The notes: generated by a model not told the origin, from the letters alone. Numbered from the stretch's first letter, positions 46,262-55,157 are shown. The stretch: DNA of 64,000 nucleotides from an uncultured Oscillospiraceae bacterium (GCA_944385535.1 CALWXR010000003.1:1-64000); one strand, 5' to 3'. Numbers and translations: made by a program.

Positions 46262-46342
46262 CTGTCTGTCCCAGCGTAGCCGAGGAATCCCCAGGCGCTT
46301 GCCGCCAGTAGATACCAAAATGGTTCCACCGCACTTCCCCAC
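46262..46342. repeat. Degenerate repeat fragment
   Basis: Begins with a decayed version of the terminal repeat seen at 46343 and 51236 (TCTGTCCCAGCGTAGCCGAG). It looks like an older partial copy of the same element. Confidence 0.4.
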
Positions 46343-46474
46343 TGTCATCTCGAGCGCAGTCGAGAGATCCACGCACCTACGGCAAGCATGCACGCAAATG
46401 GTTCCTGCGTCTTAACCAACGGACGTTTCTCCGCTGGTAAGTGCCAGAATCTCTCAACTGCGCTGGAGAGGACA
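46343..46474. repeat. 132-bp MITE-like element, copy 1
   Basis: Outer ends TGTCATCTCGAGCGCAGTCG and, inverted, CTGCGCTGGAGAGGACA form imperfect terminal inverted repeats of about 34 bp. The length equals that of the element at 51236-51367. It does not encode protein. Confidence 0.65.
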
Positions 46475-46538
46475 TGGATTTTACCGTGTGCCGTTCAACG
46501 ATCCATTCCCCGCTCGTAGGTGGGAAATTGCTTTTTGC

Positions 46539-47951
46539 TTATACAGTCAGATTCTGGATCCACTTGCCTTTTTTCAGCATATACGCCCCGATGGCGCATT
46601 TGATCAGATCCGTGCCTTGGCAGATGGCGTACAGAGGCAGGATGGGCAGTCCTGCGAACCGGCTGAGGACAAAGGCCAGAGGCACGCAGCAGATCCAGAC
46701 GAAGCAGCTGTCAAACAGGAAGGTGACCATGGTCTGGCCGCCGGAACGGAGGGTGAAGTAGGTGGCGTTGGTGTAGGAGTTGAAGGGCATCATAATGGCC
46801 GCCACACAGATCAGCTGACCGGCAAGGTGCCGCACGGCGTCGGTGGTGTTGTAGATCCGGGGGAAAAAGGGGGAGACGGCGATCATGGCGGCTCCAAAGA
46901 GAATGCCGGAGGTGACGGATACGGCGATCAGCTTCCGGTTGGTGTCCCGGACTTCCTGCTCCGGCTGGCTGGCCCCCAGCATCTGGCCCATGATGATGCC
47001 TACCGCGTTGCCCATGGATAAATACACCACGCTGCCCAGATTGTGCAGGGTGCCGGAAATGTTCATTGCGGGAACCACATCCAGACCACAGGTGGAGTAG
47101 CACTGGTTCAGCATAGCCATGCCGGTGGACCAGAGGAATTCATTTACCAGCAGGGGCATGCCCTTGACAAAGATCCGCTTGAGCAGGGGAGCGGGGATGT
47201 AGCAGGAACGATAGACCCCCTGGATGTAGCTGTTCTCCCGGCGGTGCAGATGGGTCCACCCGGCCACAATGACCAGCTCCACATACCTGGACAGCACCGT
47301 AGCAATGGCCGCGCCCTTGACCCCCAGGGCAGGCGCGCCGAAGTGGCCGAAGATCAGGATGTAGTTAAAGCACAGGTTTACCAGCACTGCCGCAATGCCG
47401 CCCACCATGGGCACGGTGGTCTGGCCGGTTTCCCGAAGGGTGCTGGCGTAGGCATTGGTAATGGCAAAGGGCAGCAGTCCCCAGAGCATGACTTGAAGAT
47501 ACTCCAAACCAAAGCTTAAGGCCCCGGCGGCGTCGGCGGCATCGCCCTCGCCGGTAAGGTACAGTCCGATGAGAGAGCTTCCGCCCAGGATGAACACCCC
47601 GGTTCCGGCCAGGGTGATGGCCAGACAGGAGAGCAGCTTGAACCGGAAGGTGTGCCGCATGCCCTCGCTGTCCCGGGAGCCAAAGAACTGGGCGGTGAAA
47701 ATTCCCGCGCCGGAACTGGCCCCAAAGATGCACAGATTGAATACGAACAGCAGATTATTGACAATGGAGACGCCGGCCATGGGAACGGTGCCCACCTGAC
47801 CAACCATAATGTTGTCCAGCATGGACACAAAGTTGGTGATGCCGTTTTGAATAATGATGGGGACGGCAACCCCCAGGACGCGGCGGTAAAATGCCTTGCC
47901 GCCGATGTAACGGTTACGCATAAAGTTTTTTTGACGGATTCCTTTCTTCAA
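46539..47951 (-). CDS. MATE-family multidrug/Na+ antiporter
   Basis: A 470-residue exporter with twelve membrane segments in two homologous halves. Typical features are VPIIIQNGITNFVSMLDNIMVGQ at the first helix pair, the GASSGAGIFTAQFFGS loop and the repeated pattern NAVGIIMGQMLGA in the second half. It uses a Na+ or H+ gradient to expel cationic compounds. The start at 47951 has no good ribosome site; ATG at 47921 is an alternative. It lies 32 bases after NagA on the same strand and may be co-transcribed. Confidence 0.92.
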   Translation of the reverse strand: MKKGIRQKNFMRNRYIGGKAFYRRVLGVAVPIIIQNGITNFVSMLDNIMVGQVGTVPMAGVSIVNNLLFVFNLCIFGASSGAGIFTAQFFGSRDSEGMRHTFRFKLLSCLAITLAGTGVFILGGSSLIGLYLTGEGDAADAAGALSFGLEYLQVMLWGLLPFAITNAYASTLRETGQTTVPMVGGIAAVLVNLCFNYILIFGHFGAPALGVKGAAIATVLSRYVELVIVAGWTHLHRRENSYIQGVYRSCYIPAPLLKRIFVKGMPLLVNEFLWSTGMAMLNQCYSTCGLDVVPAMNISGTLHNLGSVVYLSMGNAVGIIMGQMLGASQPEQEVRDTNRKLIAVSVTSGILFGAAMIAVSPFFPRIYNTTDAVRHLAGQLICVAAIMMPFNSYTNATYFTLRSGGQTMVTFLFDSCFVWICCVPLAFVLSRFAGLPILPLYAICQGTDLIKCAIGAYMLKKGKWIQNLTV

Positions 47952-47983
47952 TGAATACTATAATAATAAGGCAGGTGTGGCGC

Positions 47984-49120
47984 TTATGCCCCGGGAACCT
48001 CCCGGCCGCCGATAAAGACCCGGCGCTGGGTGAAATCTTCGTCGCAGATGATGAAGTCCGCCAGCTTCCCAGTTTCGATGGAGCCGATGGTATCCTCAGC
48101 GCCGATGGCCTTGGCGGGGTTGTAGGTGGCGGCCCGGATGGCTTCCTCCTGGGGAACGTTCCAGGAGATGGTGTTTACCAGGCATTGCCACAGATTGGCG
48201 GCGGAGCAGGCGATGGTGCCGTCGGCCAGACGGGCCACGCCCCCCCGGAGCCAGGCATCCTGACCGCCCAGCTGGAACTGGCTGCCCTCCGGCAGACCGG
48301 CGCAGCGGCCGGAGTCGGACACCAGGATCATCCGGTCCTTAAACATGGTAAAGGCCAGCCGCACAGAGGCGGGGTGGATGTGATAGCCGTCGCAGATGAT
48401 CTCCGCCTGGACGTTGGGATTTTCCACGGCGGCGGGGATCACCCCGGGATTCCGGTGGTGGATGCCGGGCATGGCGTTGTACAGGTGGGTCAGGTGGGTG
48501 ACGCCTGCGTCAATGGCGGCTTTGGCGTGGTCGTAATCCGAGTCGGTGTGAGCGATGGATACGGTGCACAGCTGGCTTGCCTGCCGGGCAAACTCCGCCG
48601 CCCCGGGCAGCTCCGGAGCCACGTCCACGATCCTGACCAGCCCGCCGCAGCCTTCGTACAGCTTGCGGAAGCCTTCAAAATCCGGCTCCTTCAGATAGTC
48701 CGGGTTCTGGGCGCCCCGCTTCTTATAGGAGAAGTAGGGGCCCTCCATTTGGATGCCCATGAGCCGGGAGAGGCCTTCCGGGGCTTCCTCATGGAGCCGC
48801 TTGGCGGTGGCGAAGGCTTTTTCCAGCACCTCATAGGGCAGGGTCATAGAGGCGGGGGCGAAGGAGGTGACGCCCCATTGGGCGTAGTAGGCGGCCATGT
48901 CCTTCAGGCCCTGGTAGTCGCCGTCGGAAAAGTCCGCGCCGGAGTTGCCGTGGCTGTGAACCTCCACCAGGCCGGGGATCACGGTGGCGCCCTTTAAGTC
49001 AATGGCGTCGGCGGGCACTTGCTCCGGGAGAACCTGGCCGAACAAGCCGTCCTTCACTTCAAAAGCGCCGGTATGGAAGCGGAAATCGGAGGTAAAAACG
49101 CGGGCATTTTTATAGTACAT
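47984..49120 (-). CDS. nagA: N-acetylglucosamine-6-phosphate deacetylase
   Basis: A 378-residue amidohydrolase that removes the acetyl group from GlcNAc-6-phosphate, feeding cell-wall recycling or amino-sugar use. The metal and substrate motifs are VEVHSHGNSGADF (near 53), IQMEGPYFS (metal Glu near 128), THLYNAMPGIHH (near 213), the GYHIHP segment and the catalytic Asp in VSDSGR. AAGGAG precedes the ATG. Neither nagB nor a GlcNAc transporter is adjacent, so the supply of substrate is elsewhere. Confidence 0.94.
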   Translation of the reverse strand: MYYKNARVFTSDFRFHTGAFEVKDGLFGQVLPEQVPADAIDLKGATVIPGLVEVHSHGNSGADFSDGDYQGLKDMAAYYAQWGVTSFAPASMTLPYEVLEKAFATAKRLHEEAPEGLSRLMGIQMEGPYFSYKKRGAQNPDYLKEPDFEGFRKLYEGCGGLVRIVDVAPELPGAAEFARQASQLCTVSIAHTDSDYDHAKAAIDAGVTHLTHLYNAMPGIHHRNPGVIPAAVENPNVQAEIICDGYHIHPASVRLAFTMFKDRMILVSDSGRCAGLPEGSQFQLGGQDAWLRGGVARLADGTIACSAANLWQCLVNTISWNVPQEEAIRAATYNPAKAIGAEDTIGSIETGKLADFIICDEDFTQRRVFIGGREVPGA

Positions 49121-49157
49121 AAGACATTCTCCTTTTTCTTAATGTTTCTTCGGGAAT

Positions 49158-49186
49158 ATGGTATCACGCCTGGAAAGAAATTGCAA
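49158..49186 (-). promoter_or_regulatory. Candidate promoter of nagA
   Basis: Minus strand: TTGCAA, 17 bases, TACCAT, about 40 bases before the nagA ATG. Confidence 0.5.
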
Positions 49187-49395
49187 TCTGAATCTACGGT
49201 GAAGAACCGCGGGAAACAAAAATGTTACCGTTTGAAAGGGGGAAGATGGGAGAAATGGGAAAGATGCTGAGAAAAAACAGGGCGAAGTCTTCAAAATCTG
49301 GAAATATTTTCAGAGGGAAGGGTTAAGGATTGGAAGGAAATGTTTAAGATTGTTATAAAGTGTAAATATTTTTGTAATTTTTTGTAATTTCCCTA
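49187..49395. other. Intergenic spacer before the surface-protein promoter
   Basis: Purine-rich on the plus strand, with repeated short GGGAA-type strings and then an AT-rich block (TTTGTAATTT at 49373-49390 twice). No gene or clear site seen. Confidence 0.4.
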
Positions 49396-49424
49396 TTGAC
49401 GAATTCCCAAATATGGAGTATAAT
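49396..49424 (+). promoter_or_regulatory. Promoter of the surface-protein gene
   Basis: TTGACG, 17 bases, TATAAT; an AT-rich stretch before it may act as an UP element. Confidence 0.85.
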
Positions 49425-49430
49425 GCCAGT

Positions 49431-49545
49431 AAGAAAGAGGTGCTGAGAACGGCATCCCAGGCGGCGGCTCCCCCCAAGGGAGGCGAGGCCGAAAGATACG
49501 ATTCCGGCAAACATTTCTGCAAACCTACAAAACCATTTTTCATTA
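49431..49545 (+). promoter_or_regulatory. Structured 5' leader of unknown class
   Basis: About 128 bases of leader precede the ATG. It contains a GC-rich region with possible stems: GGCTCCC with GGGAGGC (49467-49486) and GCCG with CGGC around AAAGATACGATTC (49490-49510). It does not match the riboswitch consensus sequences I can recall, including GEMM, TPP, glycine and pfl. It could be a regulatory or mRNA-stabilising leader. Confidence 0.35.
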
Positions 49546-49558
49546 GGAGGTTAGAACA

Positions 49559-51088
49559 ATGAAAACAGTTATGAAGAAGCTGCTGAGCGTAATGCTGGTG
49601 GCCGTAATGCTGGTTTCCGCAATCCCCTTCCAGGCTTCTGCCGCAGAGCCCCAGGGTAGCATCACGGTGTCTATCAAAATTGGCGGCAACCAAGTGCTGT
49701 CCCAGCATCCTTTGGAGATCTATTCATTCCCCACGACCGGTGAGGCAATTCTCAAGTATAGACTTACGGGCTATTCCGGCTATGAGGTTGACCGTGTTTG
49801 GGACAACGTAAATAAGAAGGAAATCAGCTCCATCAACAATCAGGATGACATTACCATCTTCCTGAAGGAAAAGACTGTGACTGAGCCCGAGCCCACCGAG
49901 ACTCAGCCCACTGAGCATACGCACCAGTATGTTGAGACCAGCCGCGAGGCCGCTACCTGCACCAAAGATGGAAAGATCATTAAGACCTGCAGCATCTGCG
50001 GAGATGTTCAGGAAGAAGCCATCGCCGCCACCGGCCACAGCTGGGGCGAATGGACTGTGAGCAAGGAAGCCACCGAGACCGAAAAGGGCGAGGAGAAGCG
50101 TGTCTGCTCTGTGTGTAAGGAGGAAGAGACCCGCGGGATCTCCGCTACCGGCTACACCCTGTACTTCTACAGCGACAGCAATGTGAGCACCATTTCCAAT
50201 GTGACCAGCGGTTCTACCATTAACGACTTGCCCACTCCCGAAGCCAAGGCCGGCTACAAGTTCGTGGGCTGGTACACCGGTAAGAACGGCACCGGCGAGA
50301 AGCTGGAAGAGGGCTTCAAGTGGTACGATGAGATGGGCCAGGAGTTCTACGCCTACTACAAGGAAAGCACCGATGACGGCGTCAGCACCCTGACCGTTTA
50401 CGCCAAGTACTATGTGGACGGCTCTCTGAAGGACATCCGGGAGCTGTACTCCAAGCAGTTCAACGACGGCGCCAACATGTTCTCCTGGTTGGTCAAGAAT
50501 GAGTCCACCACCTCCGACGCCATCTTCGAGTACGTATCTGCTGAAGACTACGAGTGGGAGCCCCGCTACTACTACACCTATTCCGGCAATGAGCCTCTGG
50601 AAGAGCAGGATCTGATTGCCGACGGCAACAAGAGCATCGTTGTCAAGGTCTACGGCAAGGAGAGAACCAAGGCCAACGTGCTGCTGTACGTCCACAAGGA
50701 AAAGACTTCTTCCCCCACCGCCATCTACGAGATGAACGGCTACACCGCCGGCGATTCCGTCACCAGAGCGGCTGTCACCACGGAAGTGAAGAAGCACTAC
50801 ACCGGTAAGAACATGACCATCCAGGGCCTGTACACCGACACCACCTGGAAGCAGCTGCTGAATGGGGAGAATCCCACCCCTTCCAACAGCATCACGGTCA
50901 AGGATAACGGCACCCTGCGCATCCATGTTCTGCTGAAGAATGCTACCGCCGGTTCCGGCAGCAGCAATGCGGACACCACCAACCCCAAGACCGGTGATAC
51001 GATCTTCGTTCCCGTGATCTTCATGCTGGTCTCCGGCGCTGCCATTGCTACCGTCTACGCGGTCAGCAAGAAGCGTTCCGTTAAGTAA
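49559..51088 (+). CDS. Cell-wall-anchored surface protein with an NPKTG sorting signal
   Basis: A 509-residue secreted protein. The signal peptide ends near Ala28 (FQASA). Next comes a pair of CxxC ribbon repeats around residues 120-195 (THQYVET, CSICGD, ATGHSWGEWT, CSVCKE), then an InlB/Flg_new-type beta-grasp repeat (GYKFVGWYTGKNG, near 235) and two further strand-rich units. The C-terminus has NPKTGD (Asn475), a hydrophobic stretch and KKR, a sortase signal. Ligand unknown; proteins of this build are common on gut Firmicutes and likely mediate adhesion. Codon use is strongly biased, which, with the consensus promoter, suggests high expression. Confidence 0.88.
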   Translation: MKTVMKKLLSVMLVAVMLVSAIPFQASAAEPQGSITVSIKIGGNQVLSQHPLEIYSFPTTGEAILKYRLTGYSGYEVDRVWDNVNKKEISSINNQDDITIFLKEKTVTEPEPTETQPTEHTHQYVETSREAATCTKDGKIIKTCSICGDVQEEAIAATGHSWGEWTVSKEATETEKGEEKRVCSVCKEEETRGISATGYTLYFYSDSNVSTISNVTSGSTINDLPTPEAKAGYKFVGWYTGKNGTGEKLEEGFKWYDEMGQEFYAYYKESTDDGVSTLTVYAKYYVDGSLKDIRELYSKQFNDGANMFSWLVKNESTTSDAIFEYVSAEDYEWEPRYYYTYSGNEPLEEQDLIADGNKSIVVKVYGKERTKANVLLYVHKEKTSSPTAIYEMNGYTAGDSVTRAAVTTEVKKHYTGKNMTIQGLYTDTTWKQLLNGENPTPSNSITVKDNGTLRIHVLLKNATAGSGSSNADTTNPKTGDTIFVPVIFMLVSGAAIATVYAVSKKRSVK

Positions 51089-51112
51089 GATCTGAACAAT
51101 TCGTTCCTAATG

Positions 51113-51148
51113 AAAATCCCCGGCAGCGAAAGCTGCCGGGATTTTCTT
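51113..51148 (+). terminator. Terminator of the surface-protein gene
   Basis: AAAATCCC(C)GGCAGC and GCTGCCGGGATTTT pair over a GAAA loop with one bulged C, then CTTG. Confidence 0.85.
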
Positions 51149-51235
51149 GTTCCCGGGCATGTAAGGGCTGTGGCCGAGGGGGTAAAGCGCCTACGGGCGG
51201 AATGCGCCTAACTGGTTCCGGCGCAGAAAAGAGTC

Positions 51236-51367
51236 TGTCATCCCGAGCGGAGCCGAGGGATCCACGCACTGCCCCGCTGTAGGCACGGAATTGGTTGCCG
51301 CGGGGGAACCAACGGGCGCTTCTCCGCCCGGAGGTGCGAGGATCTCTCGACTGCGCTCGAGATGACA
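51236..51367. repeat. 132-bp MITE-like element, copy 2
   Basis: Terminal inverted repeats of 34 bp (left TGTCATCCCGAGCGGAGCCG, right inverted CTGCGCTCGAGATGACA) match at about 29 of 34 positions. The last 110 bases (51258-51367) are repeated exactly at 51458-51567. Confidence 0.75.
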
Positions 51368-51425
51368 CAGGGGGGGAAGCGCGAAGGAACCAACGAAGTA
51401 GGGTGGTTTCTCCGCAGAAAAAGTC

Positions 51426-51567
51426 TGTCATCTTGAGCGCAGCGAAGCGGAGTCGAAGGATCCACGCACTGCCCCGCTGTAGGCACGGAATTGGTTGCCG
51501 CGGGGGAACCAACGGGCGCTTCTCCGCCCGGAGGTGCGAGGATCTCTCGACTGCGCTCGAGATGACA
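51426..51567. repeat. MITE-like element, copy 3
   Basis: Same ends as copy 2 with a 10-base insertion in the left end. Positions 51458-51567 equal 51258-51367 exactly. Confidence 0.75.
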
Positions 51568-51727
51568 TGGTTTTTACTGCGTGCCATGCAACGTACACTT
51601 CGCCGCTCGTAAGTGCGAGGATCTCTCGACTGGGCTCGAGATGACATGATTTTTACTGCGTGCCATGCAACGTACACTTCGCCGCTCGTAAGTGCGTGGA
51701 TCTCTCGACTCCGCTCGGCATGACATG
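51568..51727. repeat. Two tandem partial copies of the right half, about 79 bp each
   Basis: Each unit has TTTTACTGCGTGCCATGCAA, then the TCTCGACT...CGAGATGACA right end, slightly varied. Together with 51236-51567 this makes a nested array, suggesting repeated insertion or slippage at one place. Confidence 0.65.
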
Positions 51728-51774
51728 GCTTTTACCCCGCGCCATGCAGCGGCGCTCTTGCCTGGTGGGCGAGG

Positions 51775-52155
51775 AAAAGGGATCCCCAAGGATGGGGATC
51801 CCTCAGACTGTCGAGAAAGTAAGGTTCCCCGTAGAAGCTTATAAACAAGCACCGCGCCAAAGCCTCCCTTGTGTAAAGGGAGGTGGGCAGGCGAAGCCTG
51901 CTCGGAGGGATTGGAGCGGCAAAATGTTCTCTCTTTGCCGGAGTGCGGGCGAATTCGCACATTGTACCGCACAATCCCCCAGTCACGACAGCTCGCTGCA
52001 GCGAGCCCGGTCGCGGCTCTGACTGCCCACTTACGCTGTCATTCACTACCGCGACTGCGCGACCCTTACCCTTTGCACAAGGGGGCCTTTGGCGCTGTGA
52101 GGGCCGGAAGCTTTTTCTACACTCTGAGGGATCCCCAAGGATGGGGATCCCTTTT
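51775..52155. repeat. 381-bp element bounded by inverted hairpin repeats
   Basis: Both ends carry AAAAGGGATCCCC with GGGGATCCC hairpins (51779-51802 and 52128-52151) in opposite orientation, with about 45-bp inverted ends. The inversion continues inside: GCGCCAAAGCCTCCCTTGTG (51851-51870) faces its near complement around 52065-52095. It does not encode protein. The right end also supplies a terminator-like hairpin with TTTT downstream of the M20 peptidase gene, which converges on it. Confidence 0.7.
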
Positions 52156-52164
52156 GTATTTTGC

Positions 52165-53598
52165 TCAGCACTGCTTCATCAGACGGATGTAGAATTCCAC
52201 AGCTTTGCCGATGGTCTCTATACGAATGCGCTCGTTGCTGCCGTGGATGGTGGCCCGCTCTTCGGCGCTTAAGTCCATGGCGGAGAAGCGGTAAACGTGG
52301 TTGGAAAGCTTCCCGTAGTGCCGGGAGTCGGAGCACTGAACCATCAGGTAGGGGGCGACCACACAGCCTGGCCAGGTGTTGGCTACGGCGGAGGCGACCT
52401 TGTCCCAGGCGGGGCAATTGGTTTCGGAGATGGGGCTGGGCTCGAAGGATTCCAGAGCGGTGATCTCTACGGCGGAGTTGTTCACCGTCTTTTTCAGGTA
52501 AGCCAGTGCGGAAGCCACGCTGTCGTGAGGGTTCAGGCGGATGTTGGACACCATGCTGGCCTCCGGAGGGATCACGTTCCGGGCAGAGCTGCCTTCCATC
52601 TGGGTGAAGGCTACGGTGGTGCGCATGAGGGCGTTCATCTCGCCGCCGGAACGCTTGCCCAGAAGATCAATGATCCAGCCGAAGCACCACATGTTGGCAA
52701 AGATCACCCGGTAAAACAGGGTGGAGTGGCGGCCCAGGGTATCGAACATCTGGGCGGCGGGGCCTTGGATATGGGCCGGGAAGGGATGATCCTCGATCCG
52801 CTTGCAGGCGGCGGCGAGAATGCCCACCGGCGTATGGGGTTTGGGGGCGGAGGCGTGGCCGCCGGAGGAACGGGTACGGTACTGGACATTCATCATGCCC
52901 TTTTCCGCGATGCCGATAAGACCGCAAGGCTCCTGCATGCCGGGGAACACCTGTTCTACCACCGCGCCGCCTTCGTCCACCACCAGAGCGGGCTGAATAC
53001 CGCATTTGATAAAGTAGTCCACAATGTTTTTCGCGCCATTGCCGTTGATTTCCTCGCCGCCGGAGAAGGCGAAATAAATATCATTTTCCGGCTGATAGCC
53101 TTTGCCGATGAGATAATTGGCGGCGGAAAGAATGCCGTTCATGGTCACCTTGGTATCCAGGGTGCCCCGGCCCCAGAGAACCCCGTCTTCTATGATCCCG
53201 GCAAAGGGGGGCTTGTCCCAGCTCTCTTCATTCACCGGCACCACATCATAGTGGGCCATGAGCACTGTGGGATCAGCGCCGGTTTTCCCGGGCCACCGCA
53301 GCAGCAGCGCCCGATCCGGCCGCTGGCGCACGGAACATACATCGAATACCCTTGGATACAGGGTGGGCAGCAGGGCGATCAGCTTCTGAAATTCCCCATC
53401 GTCCTCCATAGCCGGGTCGTTGTAGGAAATGGTTTTGCACCGAACCAGATGGGCCAAAGCGTCCACAGCGGCGTCCCGGTCAAAGTTATAGGTTTCTCCC
53501 GTAAGGACGGGCTGGGGCTTGGGTTTGAAACGGATGGTACGCACCGCAATTACGGCGATCAGCAGCAATAGGACAGCGGCAATAAGGGCAGGCACCAT
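52165..53598 (-). CDS. M20-family peptidase, membrane-anchored (PM20D1-like)
   Basis: A 477-residue metallopeptidase with an N-terminal membrane segment (residues about 3-20), so the catalytic part may face outside. Zinc ligands: His in LMAHYDVVPV (near 117), Asp in GRGTLDTKV (near 149) and the Glu-Glu pair in SGGEEINGNG (near 185); the dimerisation domain follows (near 240-360). The build resembles carboxypeptidase S and PM20D1 proteins that cut or form N-acyl amino acids or release C-terminal residues. It is third in an operon with two small membrane proteins, 2 bases after the second. AGGAGTG precedes the ATG. Confidence 0.9.
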   Translation of the reverse strand: MVPALIAAVLLLLIAVIAVRTIRFKPKPQPVLTGETYNFDRDAAVDALAHLVRCKTISYNDPAMEDDGEFQKLIALLPTLYPRVFDVCSVRQRPDRALLLRWPGKTGADPTVLMAHYDVVPVNEESWDKPPFAGIIEDGVLWGRGTLDTKVTMNGILSAANYLIGKGYQPENDIYFAFSGGEEINGNGAKNIVDYFIKCGIQPALVVDEGGAVVEQVFPGMQEPCGLIGIAEKGMMNVQYRTRSSGGHASAPKPHTPVGILAAACKRIEDHPFPAHIQGPAAQMFDTLGRHSTLFYRVIFANMWCFGWIIDLLGKRSGGEMNALMRTTVAFTQMEGSSARNVIPPEASMVSNIRLNPHDSVASALAYLKKTVNNSAVEITALESFEPSPISETNCPAWDKVASAVANTWPGCVVAPYLMVQCSDSRHYGKLSNHVYRFSAMDLSAEERATIHGSNERIRIETIGKAVEFYIRLMKQC

Positions 53599-53600
53599 AG

Positions 53601-54266
53601 TTACAGCACTCCTTTTTTATATAGTATTCTTGCTGTGCCCAGAGTGAACAGTACGCTTACCGGCACCATAATGCCTACCGTGCCTGCGTTCAGGGCGGGG
53701 ACAAAAATGAACAGTACCAGCATCAATGACACGGGGGCCAGGGCCAGCTTCCAGTTCCGGCTGACAAAGGCTACCCCCAGTCCGCCAAAGAGGGCGGGGA
53801 GCATTTGTGCAAAGGCGGGGGTCAGAATCTCCGCCTCCAGAATAGGGGTCAGAGGCACGATGCAGATTACGCCAATGATGATGATTACGGTGGTGACGAT
53901 GGAGGACGTGGCAATGGCGATGGTGGAGATCAGCTCTCCTTCCTCGGAATTGGCGCTGACCCCGTTCTGCTCCAGAGCGTTCAGGGCGCAGGGCAGCTTC
54001 AGGTTGGAAATGTTGCCGGTGACGAAGCTTAAGTAAGACCCGCCGGCGCCCAGCATGGGTACGTAGGTAAGCACTTCAATGGCGCCCACCGTCCAGTACA
54101 TGGGGGCGGTGGCGACCAGGCCCATGACCAGGGCGCCCCAGTCCGGCGCGGCGTCAAACACCAGCGCCACAGCCACGGGGAAGGCCATCAGCAGCACCAT
54201 GACGGTCAGATTCCAGATGGTACCCTCCCGATGGACGGAGTCTATGTAGCTTAAATTCTTTTTCAT
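53601..54266 (-). CDS. Polytopic membrane protein, partner of DUF5058
   Basis: A 221-residue protein with five or six membrane segments (for example LMAFPVAVALVFDA, LVMGLVATAPMYWTVGAIEVL and TSSIVTTVIIIIGVICIV). It has a charged, less hydrophobic loop (ALEQNGVSANSEEGEL) in the middle. I do not recognise a family. It lies 12 bases after the DUF5058 gene and directly before the M20 peptidase, so the two membrane proteins may form one transporter whose substrate or product is handled by the peptidase. GGAGG precedes the ATG. Confidence 0.75.
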   Translation of the reverse strand: MKKNLSYIDSVHREGTIWNLTVMVLLMAFPVAVALVFDAAPDWGALVMGLVATAPMYWTVGAIEVLTYVPMLGAGGSYLSFVTGNISNLKLPCALNALEQNGVSANSEEGELISTIAIATSSIVTTVIIIIGVICIVPLTPILEAEILTPAFAQMLPALFGGLGVAFVSRNWKLALAPVSLMLVLFIFVPALNAGTVGIMVPVSVLFTLGTARILYKKGVL

Positions 54267-54278
54267 AACCGCGCCTCC

Positions 54279-55028
54279 TTATCCCAGCCAGGCGGTGATG
54301 GGAATGGCGGAGGCCATGCCCAAAACCAGGGACAGGGGCAGGGCATAGTCTCCCATCCAGGCAAACCGCTTTTTCTTCATCAGGGTTCCGCAAACCACCA
54401 TGATCAGGGCGGACACCACCATGACGCACACCGGCACCAGGCCGGAGGTGGCGCTGTAATCTCCGGGGATCCACAGCCGGGATACATCGCAGAACACATA
54501 ACCCACAAAGGCGGAGATCATACCAATGAACAGGGCGTTCTGGAAAATATTTGCCCATTTGGCGTCCTTGCTTTCCAGGGTGGACATGCCCCCGAGAAGC
54601 TTTTTGCTGATGGCAGGCACCAGCCAAATGCCCATCATAATGGAAATGGTCATTACCAGGGTGATGTTCACATACTGCTGGGCGGTGAGGGACGTGACCT
54701 TGCCCAGCTCCAGCCCCATGGCGCTCATGGCATTGGAGGCGGCAATGGCCTCGTAGCTGAGAGAGCCAATGACGCTTAAGCGCAGCCAGGGCAGGGGGAG
54801 CCCTAAGCTTTTGCTTAAGGTAATGACGCTGATGACGATGGACACCGCCGGGGCGATGGTAAACAGGGCGGCGGTTTTGATGGTTTTTCGGACCTTCACC
54901 GGATCCATACCGATCTGCTTGCACCGGTGCAGGGCTTTGACCAGAAAGTACACAGACTGGGCCAGTACCAGGGCAATGAGCGCCGCTACCATCAGAAACA
55001 GTATGGGGTGGTTGACGTGAAACTCCAT
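54279..55028 (-). CDS. DUF5058-family membrane protein
   Basis: A 249-residue protein with about seven membrane segments, beginning FHVNHPILFLMVAALIALVL and including the repeated pattern SLSYEAIAASNAMSAMG. It fits the DUF5058 family as I know it, members of which often accompany M20 peptidases. Function unknown; a channel or transporter subunit is a reasonable guess. The ATG at 55028 is 10 bases after GGAGG; an in-frame GTG at 55037 is only 1 base from it. First gene of the three-gene operon behind the promoter at 55062-55090. Confidence 0.7.
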   Translation of the reverse strand: MEFHVNHPILFLMVAALIALVLAQSVYFLVKALHRCKQIGMDPVKVRKTIKTAALFTIAPAVSIVISVITLSKSLGLPLPWLRLSVIGSLSYEAIAASNAMSAMGLELGKVTSLTAQQYVNITLVMTISIMMGIWLVPAISKKLLGGMSTLESKDAKWANIFQNALFIGMISAFVGYVFCDVSRLWIPGDYSATSGLVPVCVMVVSALIMVVCGTLMKKKRFAWMGDYALPLSLVLGMASAIPITAWLG

Positions 55029-55061
55029 GAGATCCACACCTCCAAAAAATAAGATAGGATC

Positions 55062-55090
55062 ATTATATCACAGCGGATTCTGGGTGACAA
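55062..55090 (-). promoter_or_regulatory. Promoter of the DUF5058/M20 operon
   Basis: Minus strand: TTGTCA, 17 bases, TATAAT. Confidence 0.75.
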
Positions 55091-55157
55091 GACCATTCCC
55101 GAAAGATGGGGAAATTCCGGACGGTTGTCGCTTTGGGAAAAATACTGGGGATTGTAC

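Noticed and set aside
49431..49558. Cyclic-di-GMP (GEMM) riboswitch
   Set aside because: The conserved GEMM core cannot be found; the leader is listed as unclassified.
51160..51235. tRNA-like GC-rich stretch
   Set aside because: No cloverleaf with T-loop GTTC and acceptor pairing can be drawn.
51236..51727. CRISPR array
   Set aside because: The repeated units are contiguous or nested with inverted ends, differ in spacing, have no unique spacers of constant length and no cas genes are near.
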